Notes: generated by a model from the sequence alone, not told the origin. Counted from the first letter of the stretch, positions 32,073-40,878 are shown. The stretch: 64,000 nt of DNA from Lysinimonas soli (GCF_042655435.1 NZ_JBHSMG010000001.1:434001-498000); one strand, 5' to 3'. Translations and numbers: made by a program.

Positions 32073-34111
32073 TCGGCGTGTTCGAGACGGTACTGGTCGC
32101 CAACCGGGGCGAGATCGCGTGTCGGGTGATCCGCACCCTGCGCGCGCTCGGCATCCGGTCGATCGCGGTCTTCAGCGACGCGGATGCCGGGGCCCGGCAC
32201 GTCGGACTGGCCGACGCGGCGGTGCGCATCGGTTCTGCGGACGCGAGCGACAGCTACCTCAACATCGAGCGGATCGTGGCGGCGGCGCTCGCACACGGCG
32301 CTCAGGCGATCCATCCGGGCTACGGATTCCTCGCCGAGAATGCGGCGTTCGCACGCGCCTGCGCCGACGCCGGCATCGTGTTCGTCGGACCCGGGGTCGA
32401 GGCGATCGAGATCATGGGCGACAAGATCAGGGCCAAGGCTCACGTCGCGTCCCGGGGCGTGCCCGTGGTGCCGGGCCTCGCCGAGCCCGGTCTCGGCGAC
32501 GACGCGCTCGCCGAGGCGTCTCGCGCGATCGGGTTCCCCGTGCTCATCAAGCCGTCGGCGGGTGGGGGCGGCAAGGGCATGCACCTCGTCCGGGCCGAGG
32601 GAGAACTCGTCGCGGCGATCGCCGCGGCGCGGCGCGAGGCGGCGTCGTCGTTCGGCGACGACACGCTCTTCGTGGAGCGCTACGTGACGAGCCCGCGGCA
32701 CATCGAGGTGCAGGTGCTGGCCGACGACGCCGGCACGACCGTGCACCTGGGCGAGCGGGAGTGCTCGCTGCAGCGTCGCCATCAGAAGGTGGTGGAGGAG
32801 GCCCCGTCGATCCTGCTCGACGAGGCGACTCGCGCGCGCATCGGCTCGGCCGCGGTCGAGACGGCGAGGAGCGTCGGCTACCGCGGGGCGGGCACCGTCG
32901 AGTTCCTGGTGTCAGCCGACGCGCCCGGCGAGTTCTTCTTCATGGAGATGAACACCCGGCTGCAGGTGGAGCATCCGGTGACCGAGCTCGTGACCGGGCT
33001 CGATCTGGTGGAGTGGCAGCTGCGGATCGCCGCGGGAGAGAGCCTCGACTTCGCCCAGAGCGACGTCGTGCTGCACGGCCACGCGGTCGAGGCCCGGGTC
33101 TACGCGGAGGATCCCCGTCGCGGCTTCCTCCCCACCGGCGGCACGGTGCTCGCGCTCTCGGAGCCCGTGGCCGAGCACGTGCGGGTGGACTCGGCCCTCC
33201 GCCCCGACCTGCACGTCACCCCCGACTACGACCCGATGCTCGCCAAGGTCATCGCCTGGGCGCCCGACCGGCCGACGGCGCTGCGTCGGCTGCGCGCGGC
33301 GCTCGGCGAGATGGCGACCCTCGGGGTCGCGAACAATGTGGCGTTCCTGCGGGAGTTGCTGGCGGATCCGGATGTCGTCGCCGGCGAGCTCGACACCGGC
33401 CTGATCGAGCGTCGCCTCGAGACGCCCGAGTTCGGCCGCCCCGGGGCCTCCGCTGCTGCCACCTTCGCGGAGGCCGCGCTCATCCTGCACGCCCTCGACG
33501 CGGCGGGCGCGGATGCCGGGCCGTGGCGGTACGACGGCTGGCGGCTCGGCGCCGCGTCGCCGGCCCGCTACCACCTGGTGGGCGTGGCCGAGGGGGAGGC
33601 GGTCAGTGTGGCGGTCACCGGTGGGGCGACGCACGCGCTCGTGCAGCTCGACGAGGAGGGCCGGATCGGCTCGGTGCAGCTCGACGGCGCGCGCGCCCGG
33701 GTGCGGATCGGCGACGCGAGCCGCACCCTGTGGTTCGCCCGCGACGGACTCCGGCTGCACCTCGGCCACGACGGCTCGGCCTGGGCGTTCGACGACCTCG
33801 GGGTCGCGCGACGTGCGAGCGGAACGGCGGCCACGAACCCGGAGCTGCGCTCGCCCATGCCCGGTTCGGTCGTCGCCGTCTTCGTCGACGAGGGTGGGCA
33901 CGTCGACGCGGGCACCCCGGTGCTCGCGATCGAGGCCATGAAGATGGAACATGTGCTGCGGGCTCCGCAGAGCGGCACCGTCGAGTTGCGGGTGGGCCTC
34001 GGGGCCCAGGTCACCGGTGACCAGGTGGTGGCCTCGGTCGTGGCCGACGCCGCATCGGGCGACGGTTCGGTCACGGACGATGCGGGCACGGATGAGGGAG
34101 AGAGCAGATGA
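32069..34111 (+). CDS. Biotin-dependent acyl-CoA carboxylase alpha subunit (biotin carboxylase + BCCP)
   Basis: 680 aa from GTG 32069. Biotin carboxylase domain: FETVLVANRGEIACRVIRT, HPGYGFLAENAAFA, ATP-grasp loop KPSAGGGGKGMHLV, ECSLQRRHQKVVEEAPS and EMNTRLQVEHPVTE. The biotin-carrier domain is at the C-terminus with the biotinylated Lys625 in IEAMKMEHVLRAP. Together with the preceding beta subunit it forms a complete AccA1/AccD1-like carboxylase; in M. tuberculosis the homologous pair acts on 3-methylcrotonyl-CoA in leucine breakdown. Overlaps both neighbours by 4 nt. Confidence 0.9.
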   Translation: MIGVFETVLVANRGEIACRVIRTLRALGIRSIAVFSDADAGARHVGLADAAVRIGSADASDSYLNIERIVAAALAHGAQAIHPGYGFLAENAAFARACADAGIVFVGPGVEAIEIMGDKIRAKAHVASRGVPVVPGLAEPGLGDDALAEASRAIGFPVLIKPSAGGGGKGMHLVRAEGELVAAIAAARREAASSFGDDTLFVERYVTSPRHIEVQVLADDAGTTVHLGERECSLQRRHQKVVEEAPSILLDEATRARIGSAAVETARSVGYRGAGTVEFLVSADAPGEFFFMEMNTRLQVEHPVTELVTGLDLVEWQLRIAAGESLDFAQSDVVLHGHAVEARVYAEDPRRGFLPTGGTVLALSEPVAEHVRVDSALRPDLHVTPDYDPMLAKVIAWAPDRPTALRRLRAALGEMATLGVANNVAFLRELLADPDVVAGELDTGLIERRLETPEFGRPGASAAATFAEAALILHALDAAGADAGPWRYDGWRLGAASPARYHLVGVAEGEAVSVAVTGGATHALVQLDEEGRIGSVQLDGARARVRIGDASRTLWFARDGLRLHLGHDGSAWAFDDLGVARRASGTAATNPELRSPMPGSVVAVFVDEGGHVDAGTPVLAIEAMKMEHVLRAPQSGTVELRVGLGAQVTGDQVVASVVADAASGDGSVTDDAGTDEGESR

Positions 34112-34599
34112 CGGAGCGGCGGATCGAGCAGCGCGGCCTGTACTTCGAGGAGCTCGACGAGCAGGCGGTCTACGTGCACAGCCCCGGGCGGACCGTGACC
34201 GAGGCCGACAACGTGCTGTTCACGACCCTGACCATGAACACGCAGTCCCTGCACCTCGACGCGGAATGGGCGAAGTCGACCGAGTTCGGCGAGCGGCTGA
34301 TCAACAGCATGTTCACCCTGTCGACGCTCGTCGGGGCCTCGGTCGCGCAGCTGACCCAGGGCACCATCGTGGCGAACCTGGGCTTCGGCGACGTGCGGTT
34401 TCCGCATCCCATGCGCGCGGGCGACACGATGTACTCCGAGACCCGCGTGCTCTCGAAGCGGCTCTCGAAGAGCCGCCCGGGCCAGGGCGTCGTCGAGTTC
34501 GAGCACACGGCCCGCAACCAGCACGGCGAGGTCGTCGCGGTCGCGCGCCGCTCGGCGCTCATGCTCTGCCTGCCCGAGCCGCACACCGAGGAGGCCTGA
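34108..34599 (+). CDS. MaoC-family (R)-specific enoyl-CoA hydratase/dehydratase
   Basis: 163 aa, a single hot-dog domain. Recognisable elements: YFEELDEQAVYVHSPGRTVTEADNVLFTTLTMNTQSLHLD (hydratase-2 motif region with Asp, Asn and His), INSMFTLSTLVGASVAQLT, and NLGFGDVRFPHPMRAGDTMYSETRVL. The homologue Rv2499c is adjacent to the same set of genes in M. tuberculosis and is thought to hydrate 3-methylglutaconyl- or itaconyl-type CoA esters. Here it would act on the product of the carboxylase. Starts within the end of the carboxylase gene (ATGA). Confidence 0.87.
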   Translation: MTERRIEQRGLYFEELDEQAVYVHSPGRTVTEADNVLFTTLTMNTQSLHLDAEWAKSTEFGERLINSMFTLSTLVGASVAQLTQGTIVANLGFGDVRFPHPMRAGDTMYSETRVLSKRLSKSRPGQGVVEFEHTARNQHGEVVAVARRSALMLCLPEPHTEEA

Positions 34600-34600
34600 G

Positions 34601-35404
34601 GTGCTCGCCGGCCCGGCGCTGCTGTTCTGCCCTGCGGATCGGCCGGAGCGGTTCGCGAAGGCGGCCGCGGCGGCCGACGCGGTGATCCTCGACCTGGAGG
34701 ACGGCGTCGCGCGGGAGGCCAAGGATCGCGCGAGGGCCGCGGTGGTGGCGTCCTCGCTCGATCCGGCCCGCACGATCGTGCGCATCAACCCCTCGTCGAG
34801 CGGGCTGTGGGAGAGCGACCTCGCGGCGCTCGCCGAGACGCCCTATCGCACGGTCATGCTGCCCAAGGCCGAGAGCGCCGGCGAGGCGGAACGACTGGCC
34901 GGATTCGAGGTGATCGCGCTCTGCGAAAGCCCGCGCGGGGTCAGGAACGCCGACGAGCTGGCGGCATCGCCGAACGTCGTGGCGCTCAGTTGGGGCGCCG
35001 AGGACCTCGTCGCCGCGCTCGGCGGGACGTCGAGCCGGTTCGCGAGCGGGGAGTACCGGCAGTACGCGCACTACGCGCGGTCGCGGGTGCTCATCGCCGC
35101 CGCGAGCGAGGGCAAGGCGGCGTTCGACACCGTGCACCTGGACATCGCCGATCAGGCCGGGCTGCGGGCCGAGGCCGACGACGCCCGGGCCTCCGGTTTC
35201 GCGGGAGCGATGTGCATCCACCCGAGCCAGGTCGAGCTGATCCGGGCCGCGTTCCGCCCGAGCGCCGACGAGGTGGCGTGGGCCCGGGGCGTGCTCTCGG
35301 CGGCGGCCGCGGCATCCGGCGGCGTCTTCGTCTTCGAGGGACGGATGGTCGACGAACCGCTGCTGCGGCAGGCGCGGCAACTCATCGCGCGGGCGCACGA
35401 CTGA
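34601..35404 (+). CDS. CitE-like beta-hydroxyacyl-CoA lyase (HpcH/HpaI family)
   Basis: 267 aa from GTG 34601, one base after the MaoC stop. Family landmarks: ALLFCPADRPERFAKA (Arg for the carboxylate), AVILDLEDGV, RINPSS, VMLPKAESA, LCESPRGVRNADELA, LSWGAEDLVAALGG and AGAMCIHPSQVELI. Stand-alone CitE proteins are not citrate lyases; the homologue Rv2498c next to the same genes cleaves HMG-CoA- and citramalyl-CoA-type substrates, joining leucine and itaconate degradation. In this operon it should release acetyl-CoA. Last gene of the operon. Confidence 0.87.
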   Translation: MLAGPALLFCPADRPERFAKAAAAADAVILDLEDGVAREAKDRARAAVVASSLDPARTIVRINPSSSGLWESDLAALAETPYRTVMLPKAESAGEAERLAGFEVIALCESPRGVRNADELAASPNVVALSWGAEDLVAALGGTSSRFASGEYRQYAHYARSRVLIAAASEGKAAFDTVHLDIADQAGLRAEADDARASGFAGAMCIHPSQVELIRAAFRPSADEVAWARGVLSAAAAASGGVFVFEGRMVDEPLLRQARQLIARAHD

Positions 35405-35420
35405 CCCGGCGACCGGGCGG

Positions 35421-36110
35421 TCAGGGCCGCCAGGAGTACTCGACCTCGGGCCGGCCGGGAGCGCCGTAGCGCTGCGTCCGCGTGACCATGCCGAGGTCGG
35501 CGAGATGCTCGAGGTAGCGCCGCGCGGTCACCCGTGACAGCGCCAGCGGCGCCGCCACCTCGCTGGCCGACACGGGAGCCGTGGCCTGACGGATGCGCGC
35601 CGAGACCGCGTCGAGGGTCACCGAGGAGAGCCCCTTGGGCAGCTGCGCCGTCGCGGCCGGGCCGCGGGCCGCGAACAGCTCGTCGGCATCCTGCTGCGTG
35701 GCGCTGCGGGTGGCGCTCTCCCACCTGCTGGCGTAGCGGCGGTAGTGGTCGAGCTTCTCGCGGAACACCGCGAACCCGAACGGCTTGATGAGGTACTGGA
35801 CGGCGCCGAGGCCGAGGGCCGCCTGCAGCGCCTCGGTCTGCCGCACCGCGGTCACCGCGATGAAGTCGATGTCGATCTTCGCGGCCCGCAGTGCCCGCGC
35901 GAGGTCGAGGCCGCTGGCGTCGGGAAGGGTGATGTCGAGCAGCAGCAGGTCGACCGGGGTACCGGCGTCGCGCGCGGCGATGATCTGCGCGTGCGCCTCC
36001 CGGGCGGTCGAGCAACTGCCCACGAGCTCGAAGCCCTCGAGGCGACCCAGGTAGTTCGCGTGGGCGGCCGCGGTGAGCGGTTCGTCTTCGACCACGAGGA
36101 CGCGGATCAC
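35421..36110 (-). CDS. CitB/DcuR-type response regulator
   Basis: 229 aa from GTG 36108-36110. Receiver domain: VLVVEDEPLTAAAH, phosphoacceptor Asp59 in LLLLDITLPDASG, and Lys in VQYLIKPFGFAVFREKLDHYRRY, the arrangement characteristic of regulators paired with CitA/DcuS kinases. The output domain contains a winged helix: SSVTLDAVSARIRQATAPVSASEVAAPLALSRVTARRYLEHLADLGMV. It overlaps the kinase stop by 4 nt. Likely target: the divergent dicarboxylate symporter gene. Confidence 0.9.
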   Translation of the reverse strand: MIRVLVVEDEPLTAAAHANYLGRLEGFELVGSCSTAREAHAQIIAARDAGTPVDLLLLDITLPDASGLDLARALRAAKIDIDFIAVTAVRQTEALQAALGLGAVQYLIKPFGFAVFREKLDHYRRYASRWESATRSATQQDADELFAARGPAATAQLPKGLSSVTLDAVSARIRQATAPVSASEVAAPLALSRVTARRYLEHLADLGMVTRTQRYGAPGRPEVEYSWRP

Positions 36111-37699
36111 GGGGTCGCCCCCAGCGGAAGGCGCACGATGACGGTGGTCGGAGTGCCCGGGGCGAAGGCGATCGTGCCGCCGTGCTCCTCGACGATCCGG
36201 CGCACCACGCCCAGTCCGAGGCCGTGCGCCCCGCCGTCGTCGGCCTTGCTCGTGACGCCCGGGGCGAAGACGTCGGTCCCCTCGGGGATGCCCGGCCCGG
36301 TGTCGGTGATGTCGAGCACGACGTCGGCCGCCTCGCCGCGGATCCGCACGCCGACGCGACGCGGCGCGGGCGAGCGGCGCACGGCATCCAGCGCGTTGTC
36401 GACCAGGTTGCCGACGACCGACACCGTCTCGTTCGGGCTGAGCGGCAGGACGACGCCGTCGGCGAGGTCGACGTCGAGGATGACGCCGCGTTCGGTCGCG
36501 GTGGCCGCTTTGCCCAGCAGCAGGGCCGCCAGCACCGGGCTGGCATCCCGGCCGTTGACCGCGTCGGCGAGACCTTGGCTCGTGCGCGAGATGTCGTCGA
36601 TGAGGGCCGAGACCTCCTCGGCGCGGCCCATCTCGATCAGGGAGGCGATGGTGTGCAGCGTGTTCAGGTGCTCGTGCGACTGCGACTGCAGCGCCTCGCT
36701 CATGGTCCGGATCGACTCGAGCTCGCCGAGGATCGCCTGAAGCCGGCTCTGGTCGCGCAGGGTCATGACGGCGCTGTGCGCCCCGGCCGGTTCGCGGCCC
36801 GTGGTGAGGGCCGGCTCCTGGTTGACGAGCAGCACCCGCCCCTCGGCGACGTGGGTCTCTTCGATGACCCGGCGACCGGAATCGAGCAGTGCCGCGACAT
36901 CCGGATCGATGTCGAGTTCGCCCGCGGTGCGTGGGGGGAGGGACTCCGGCGCCGGGGGCAGCCCGAGCAGGTCGGCGGCTTCGTCGTTGTACAGCACGAC
37001 GCGGTGCTGGGGATCGGTCAGCACGACGCCCTCGCGCACCGAGTGCAGCACCGACTCGTAGAACTGGACCATGCGGCTCATCTGCTGCGGCGCCAACCGT
37101 CCCGTCATGCGCCATAACGAGCGCCTGGTGAAGGCCGCGGCCGCCGCGCCCAGCAGGACGACGAGGATCGACAGCCCTACCAGGAACGGAACGCGCGGCA
37201 GCACCGCCGTCGACACCTTCGCGGTCGTCACCCCGGCAGAGACCATGCCGACGAGCCTGCCGTGGTCGGTGATCGGCACGACCGCACGCACCGAGGGACC
37301 GAGGGTGCCGGTGTAGGTCTCGGTGATGCTCCTGCCCTGCTGCGCCGCCGAGATCGTCCCGAGGAAGTGCTGGCCGATCTGGGCGGGGTCGGGATGCGTG
37401 AAGCGGATCCCGTTCGGGTCCATGATCGTCACGAAGTCGACGTGCGCCGACTTCATCACGGCCAGGGCGTACGGCTGCAGGGCGGCCGTCGGGTCGCTCG
37501 CCTCGATCGCACTCGTGACGGCGGGGTCGGAGGCGATCGTCTGGCTCACCGCGAGGCTCTTGGCCGCGGCGTCATCCGAGACCGACCGCTGGGCGTCGAG
37601 GACCAGGATGACGAGCAGCACGGCGCCGATGACGAGGACGGCGAGAACCTGCACGCCGAAGACCCTGCCCGCAACGCTCCACGTGCGCGTGTGCCGCAT
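36107..37699 (-). CDS. CitA/DcuS-type sensor histidine kinase
   Basis: 530 aa. First membrane helix (about 12-35), an extracytoplasmic PAS-like sensor with the carboxylate-sensing signature DPNGIRFTHPDPAQIGQHFLG, a second helix (171-192), a cytoplasmic PAS domain (VLTDPQHRVVLYNDEAADLLGL), then phosphoacceptor region SQSHEHLNTLHTIASLIEMG and an ATPase domain with NLVDNALDAV, DTGPGIP and GLGLGVVRRIVEEHGG. Such kinases sense citrate or C4-dicarboxylates outside the cell. GGAGGTGGGG precedes the ATG at 37697-37699. The symporter divergently encoded next door is the natural target. Confidence 0.92.
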   Translation of the reverse strand: MRHTRTWSVAGRVFGVQVLAVLVIGAVLLVILVLDAQRSVSDDAAAKSLAVSQTIASDPAVTSAIEASDPTAALQPYALAVMKSAHVDFVTIMDPNGIRFTHPDPAQIGQHFLGTISAAQQGRSITETYTGTLGPSVRAVVPITDHGRLVGMVSAGVTTAKVSTAVLPRVPFLVGLSILVVLLGAAAAAFTRRSLWRMTGRLAPQQMSRMVQFYESVLHSVREGVVLTDPQHRVVLYNDEAADLLGLPPAPESLPPRTAGELDIDPDVAALLDSGRRVIEETHVAEGRVLLVNQEPALTTGREPAGAHSAVMTLRDQSRLQAILGELESIRTMSEALQSQSHEHLNTLHTIASLIEMGRAEEVSALIDDISRTSQGLADAVNGRDASPVLAALLLGKAATATERGVILDVDLADGVVLPLSPNETVSVVGNLVDNALDAVRRSPAPRRVGVRIRGEAADVVLDITDTGPGIPEGTDVFAPGVTSKADDGGAHGLGLGVVRRIVEEHGGTIAFAPGTPTTVIVRLPLGATP

Positions 37700-37716
37700 C
37701 GCCCCACCTCCGCGTC

Positions 37717-37760
37717 AAGTATGAACCGCGGGCAGGAGGGGGCCGGCGACCAATATGAAC
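37717..37760 (+). promoter_or_regulatory. Direct repeats upstream of the dicarboxylate symporter gene
   Basis: AAGTATGAAC (37717-37726) and CAATATGAAC (37751-37760) agree at 8 of 10 positions and start 34 bp apart, in the 156-bp region between the kinase and symporter genes. They are A/T-rich for this genome and could be response-regulator sites. Confidence 0.35.
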
Positions 37761-37855
37761 ACAAGCTTCTGGGTCGGGGGCGATCACCTCATGCTGGTCG
37801 GAATCACCCGTCACGAGGCCGGAGACATCGACGTTCCGGCCGGATTGGACCTCTC

Positions 37856-39229
37856 ATGGCAACGACGCCCCGGGCCGCACGTCGGCTCGATCGGAATCAC
37901 ATCCTCTACATCGCGGTCATCGTCGCGGTTCTCGCCGGCGCGATCGTCGGCCTGGCTGCGCCGGGCTTCGCCGTCGGGCTCGCGCCGATCGGCACCGGAT
38001 TCGTGGCCCTGATCAAGATGATGATCGCGCCGGTCATCTTCTGCACGATCGTGATCGGCGTCGGATCGATCGCGAAGGCGGCGACGGTCGGCAAGATCGG
38101 CGGTCTCGCGATCGGCTACTTCATGGTCATGTCGACGTTCGCGCTCGGCATCGGCCTGATCGTGGGCAACATCATCCACCCCGGCACGGGGCTGAACATC
38201 GCCGGCGCCAGCTACCACAGCACGACCGAGCCGGTCGGCGCCCAGGACTTCATCCTCGGCATCATCCCGGCCACCCTGTTCTCGTCCCTGACGGGCGGCA
38301 GCGTGCTGCAGGTGCTGCTGGTGGCACTGCTCACCGGCTTCGCGCTGCAGTCGCTCGGGGCGAAGGGCGTGCCGGTGCTCGACGCGGTCAAGAGCCTGCA
38401 GGCGCTCGTGTTCCGCATCCTCTCGATGATTCTCTGGGTCGCCCCGATCGGCGCCTTCGGGGCCATCGCCGGCGTCGTCGGCGCGACCGGGTGGAGCGCG
38501 GTCGTGAGCCTCGCGACGCTCATGATCGCCTTCTACCTGACCTGCTTCCTCTTCATCGCCGTGGTGCTCGGACTGCTGCTGAAGGCAGTCACGGGGGTCA
38601 ACATCTTCCGCCTGATCGGCTACCTCGGCCGCGAGTACCTGCTGATCGTCGGCACCTCCTCGTCGGAGGCGGCGTTGCCGCGGCTCATCGCCAAGATGGA
38701 GCACGCCGGGGTGTCGAAGCCGGTCGTGGGCATCACCGTGCCGACGGGCTACTCGTTCAACCTCGACGGAACCGCGATCTACCTGACGATGGCCTCGCTG
38801 TTCATCGCCAACGCCATGGGCAAGGCGATGTCGATTCCCGAGCAGATCGGCCTGCTGGCGTTCATGATCATCGCCTCCAAGGGCGCGGCGGGCGTCACCG
38901 GCGCGGGTCTCGCGACCCTGGCCGGCGGACTGCAGACCTACCGCCCCGACCTCGTGAACGGCGTCGGCGTCATCGTGGGCATCGACCGCTTCATGTCGGA
39001 GGCGCGAGCCGTGACCAACTTCACGGGCAACGCGGTCGCGACCCTGCTGCTCGGTTCGTGGACCCGGCAGCTCGACAAGGGGCGGCTCGTCGAGGTGCTC
39101 TCGGGGCGGCTGCCGTTCGACGAGGCCGAGTTCGGCCGACGCGACGATCACGCGACGAACCCGGTCGGCGCCTCCTCGACCCCGCAGGACTCGAATGCAG
39201 CGGTTCCCGAGCTGACGTCCAGCCGGTAA
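37856..39229 (+). CDS. Dicarboxylate/amino acid:cation symporter (DAACS family)
   Basis: 457 aa, about eight membrane helices plus two re-entrant loops. Family hallmarks: LIKMMIAPVIFCTIVIGVGSI, the serine-rich loop YLLIVGTSSSEAALPRLIAKME (HP1), TVPTGYSFNLDGTAIYLTMASLFIANA (NLDGT, helix 7) and ASKGAAGVTGAGLATLAGGLQTY (HP2). These match DctA-like C4-dicarboxylate transporters. ATG 37856 is the only start that leaves a short cytoplasmic N-terminus. Divergent from a CitA/CitB-type two-component system that probably induces it. A hairpin terminator follows. Confidence 0.92.
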   Translation: MATTPRAARRLDRNHILYIAVIVAVLAGAIVGLAAPGFAVGLAPIGTGFVALIKMMIAPVIFCTIVIGVGSIAKAATVGKIGGLAIGYFMVMSTFALGIGLIVGNIIHPGTGLNIAGASYHSTTEPVGAQDFILGIIPATLFSSLTGGSVLQVLLVALLTGFALQSLGAKGVPVLDAVKSLQALVFRILSMILWVAPIGAFGAIAGVVGATGWSAVVSLATLMIAFYLTCFLFIAVVLGLLLKAVTGVNIFRLIGYLGREYLLIVGTSSSEAALPRLIAKMEHAGVSKPVVGITVPTGYSFNLDGTAIYLTMASLFIANAMGKAMSIPEQIGLLAFMIIASKGAAGVTGAGLATLAGGLQTYRPDLVNGVGVIVGIDRFMSEARAVTNFTGNAVATLLLGSWTRQLDKGRLVEVLSGRLPFDEAEFGRRDDHATNPVGASSTPQDSNAAVPELTSSR

Positions 39230-39243
39230 GCGCACGCAAGCGC

Positions 39244-39276
39244 AGCGGGTCCCGGTCGGAGCAGGCCGGGGCCCGC
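39244..39276 (+). terminator. Hairpin terminator after the symporter gene
   Basis: Arms AGCGGGTCCCGG (39244-39255) and CCGGGGCCCGCT (39265-39276) pair at 12 positions with one T-G wobble; 9-nt loop; no T-run. Confidence 0.7.
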
Positions 39277-39311
39277 TGGCGTGAAAGGAGACGGGGATCG
39301 GCCCGCCCTCC

Positions 39312-39317
39312 TAGGCT
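39312..39317 (+). promoter_or_regulatory. -10 box of leaderless promoter for nitrilase-family gene
   Basis: TAGGCT, then 6 nt, then ATG at 39324. Confidence 0.6.
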
Positions 39318-39323
39318 GTCGTC

Positions 39324-40148
39324 ATGGCCGATGCAGCCGAGACCCCGATCGCGATCGCCGTCGCGCAGTTCGCGCCCGGTGACGACCCCGACGCCAACCT
39401 CGAGCAGATGGCGCGCCTGGCCGGCGACGCGGCCAACCGGGGCGCCATGATGGTCGTCTTCCCCGAGTACTCGTCGTACTTCAGCCCCACGATGGCGGGA
39501 GCCGACGCGGTCGCCCATGCGCAGACGCTGCACGGCCCCTTCGTTCGGGCGCTCGCCGAGCTGGGGGCCGAGTTGGGCATCCATCTCGTCGCGGGAATCG
39601 TCGAGCGCGTTCCCGACGACGACCACCGGGTGGCGAACACGCTCGTCGCCCTCAACGACCAGAGCGAGCTGGTCGCCCACTACCGCAAAGTGCACCTCTA
39701 CGACGCCTTCGGCCAGCGCGAGAGCGACTGGATCGTGCCCGGACCGATCGAGCAGCCGGCCACCTTCGCGTTCGGCGGCTTCACCGTCGGACTGCAGACC
39801 TGCTACGACCTGCGATTCCCCGAGGTGACCCGGCGGCTCGTCGATGCCGGAGCCGAGCTGATCCTGTTGCCGAGCGCGTGGGTGCGCGGTCCGCTCAAGG
39901 AGGCGCACTGGCGCACCCTCATCACCGCGCGCGCGATCGAGAACACCGTGTACGTCGCGACCGCCGACCAGGCGCCGCCGATCGGCGTGGGCAACAGCAT
40001 GGTCGTGGATCCGATGGGCGTCGAGGTCGTCACCCTGGGCGAGAACACGGGCGTCGCGGTCGCCTGGATCACTCCCGCCCGCGTCGCCGAGGTGCGCCGC
40101 GTCAACCCCTCGCTCGCCTTGCGTCGATTCCGGGTGGAACCGCGGTAG
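39324..40148 (+). CDS. Carbon-nitrogen hydrolase (nitrilase/omega-amidase superfamily)
   Basis: 274 aa. The catalytic triad is visible: Glu in MVVFPEYSSYF, Lys in HYRKVHLYDAFGQRES and Cys in GLQTCYDLRFPEV. The second Glu and LPSAWVRGPLKEAHW segment fit the family. YRKVHLYDAFG and the 274-aa length place it near the Nit/omega-amidase branch, which hydrolyses small amides such as deaminated glutathione or 2-oxoglutaramate; the precise substrate is open. Leaderless transcript predicted. Convergent with the TetR gene 39 bp away. Confidence 0.88.
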   Translation: MADAAETPIAIAVAQFAPGDDPDANLEQMARLAGDAANRGAMMVVFPEYSSYFSPTMAGADAVAHAQTLHGPFVRALAELGAELGIHLVAGIVERVPDDDHRVANTLVALNDQSELVAHYRKVHLYDAFGQRESDWIVPGPIEQPATFAFGGFTVGLQTCYDLRFPEVTRRLVDAGAELILLPSAWVRGPLKEAHWRTLITARAIENTVYVATADQAPPIGVGNSMVVDPMGVEVVTLGENTGVAVAWITPARVAEVRRVNPSLALRRFRVEPR

Positions 40149-40187
40149 CGCGCCGGCTCGGACGGCGAACCGCCGTGTGGGGTCGAC

Positions 40188-40835
40188 TCAGCGGAGGCCG
40201 GACGGGCCGGTCGCGTATTCGATGAAGGCCGCCTTGCCGGGCCCGGTGTCGACCGCATCCGTGTCCACCGAGCGCTCGAGCAGCATGACGAGACCGTTGA
40301 CCAGCTGATCGAGCTCCTCGTGCGGCGCCGTCAGGGCCGTGCCCGCGGCGACGGTCGTGATGACGGCGGACAGCGATGGCGAGTCGACGTCGTGGCGCAC
40401 CATCCCCACCTTCTTCATGCGGTCGATGAAGCCGTCGCCGATCCCCAGCCGGGGCATGAAGTCGAAGCCGTACGCGCCGCGCATGATCGAGTTCAGGGCG
40501 CTCGGATCCGTCAGGTAGAGGGCTCGGGCGAGCGGTCGCTCGTGCACGGCGCCGATGGTGTGCCGGTAGATGCGCGACAGCTTGCCGCCCTGGGGGTCCC
40601 GCTCGATGTGATCGATGACCGCCCGGAAGATCCCGCGGTACTCGCGGTTGACGAGGCCGACGAAGAGCTCGCCGGGCGAGGCGAACAGCTGCAGCAGCTC
40701 ACCCTCGGTGATCCGGGCGCGGGCCGCGATCTCGCGCATGCTCGCCGACTCGAAGCCGTCATCGAGAACGATCGCGGATGCCGTGTCGAGCACACGGTCG
40801 ACATCAGAGGGCGAGGCCACGGCGGTCGCTTTCAT
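40188..40835 (-). CDS. TetR/AcrR family transcriptional regulator
   Basis: 215 aa. Helix-turn-helix region: VDRVLDTASAIVLDDGFESASMREIAARARITEGELLQLFASPGELFVGLVN. The recognition helix is slightly unusual (ITEGELLQLFASPGEL instead of the common xxxLYxHFxxKExL). The ligand domain follows (RGIFRAVIDHIERDPQGGKLSRIYRHTIG). No neighbouring gene is an obvious target; a palindrome at its own predicted transcription start suggests autoregulation. Confidence 0.85.
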   Translation of the reverse strand: MKATAVASPSDVDRVLDTASAIVLDDGFESASMREIAARARITEGELLQLFASPGELFVGLVNREYRGIFRAVIDHIERDPQGGKLSRIYRHTIGAVHERPLARALYLTDPSALNSIMRGAYGFDFMPRLGIGDGFIDRMKKVGMVRHDVDSPSLSAVITTVAAGTALTAPHEELDQLVNGLVMLLERSVDTDAVDTGPGKAAFIEYATGPSGLR

Positions 40836-40855
40836 GGGGCAACGGATGCTGCATC

Positions 40856-40878
40856 GGGGATCGAATCCCCTCAGCCTA
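40856..40878 (-). promoter_or_regulatory. Palindrome at the transcription start of the second TetR gene
   Basis: GGGGAT-CGA-ATCCCC (40856-40870) lies directly downstream of TAGGCT on the minus strand (40873-40878), a good -10 box. The predicted start site falls inside the palindrome, a classic autorepressor position. Confidence 0.45.
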
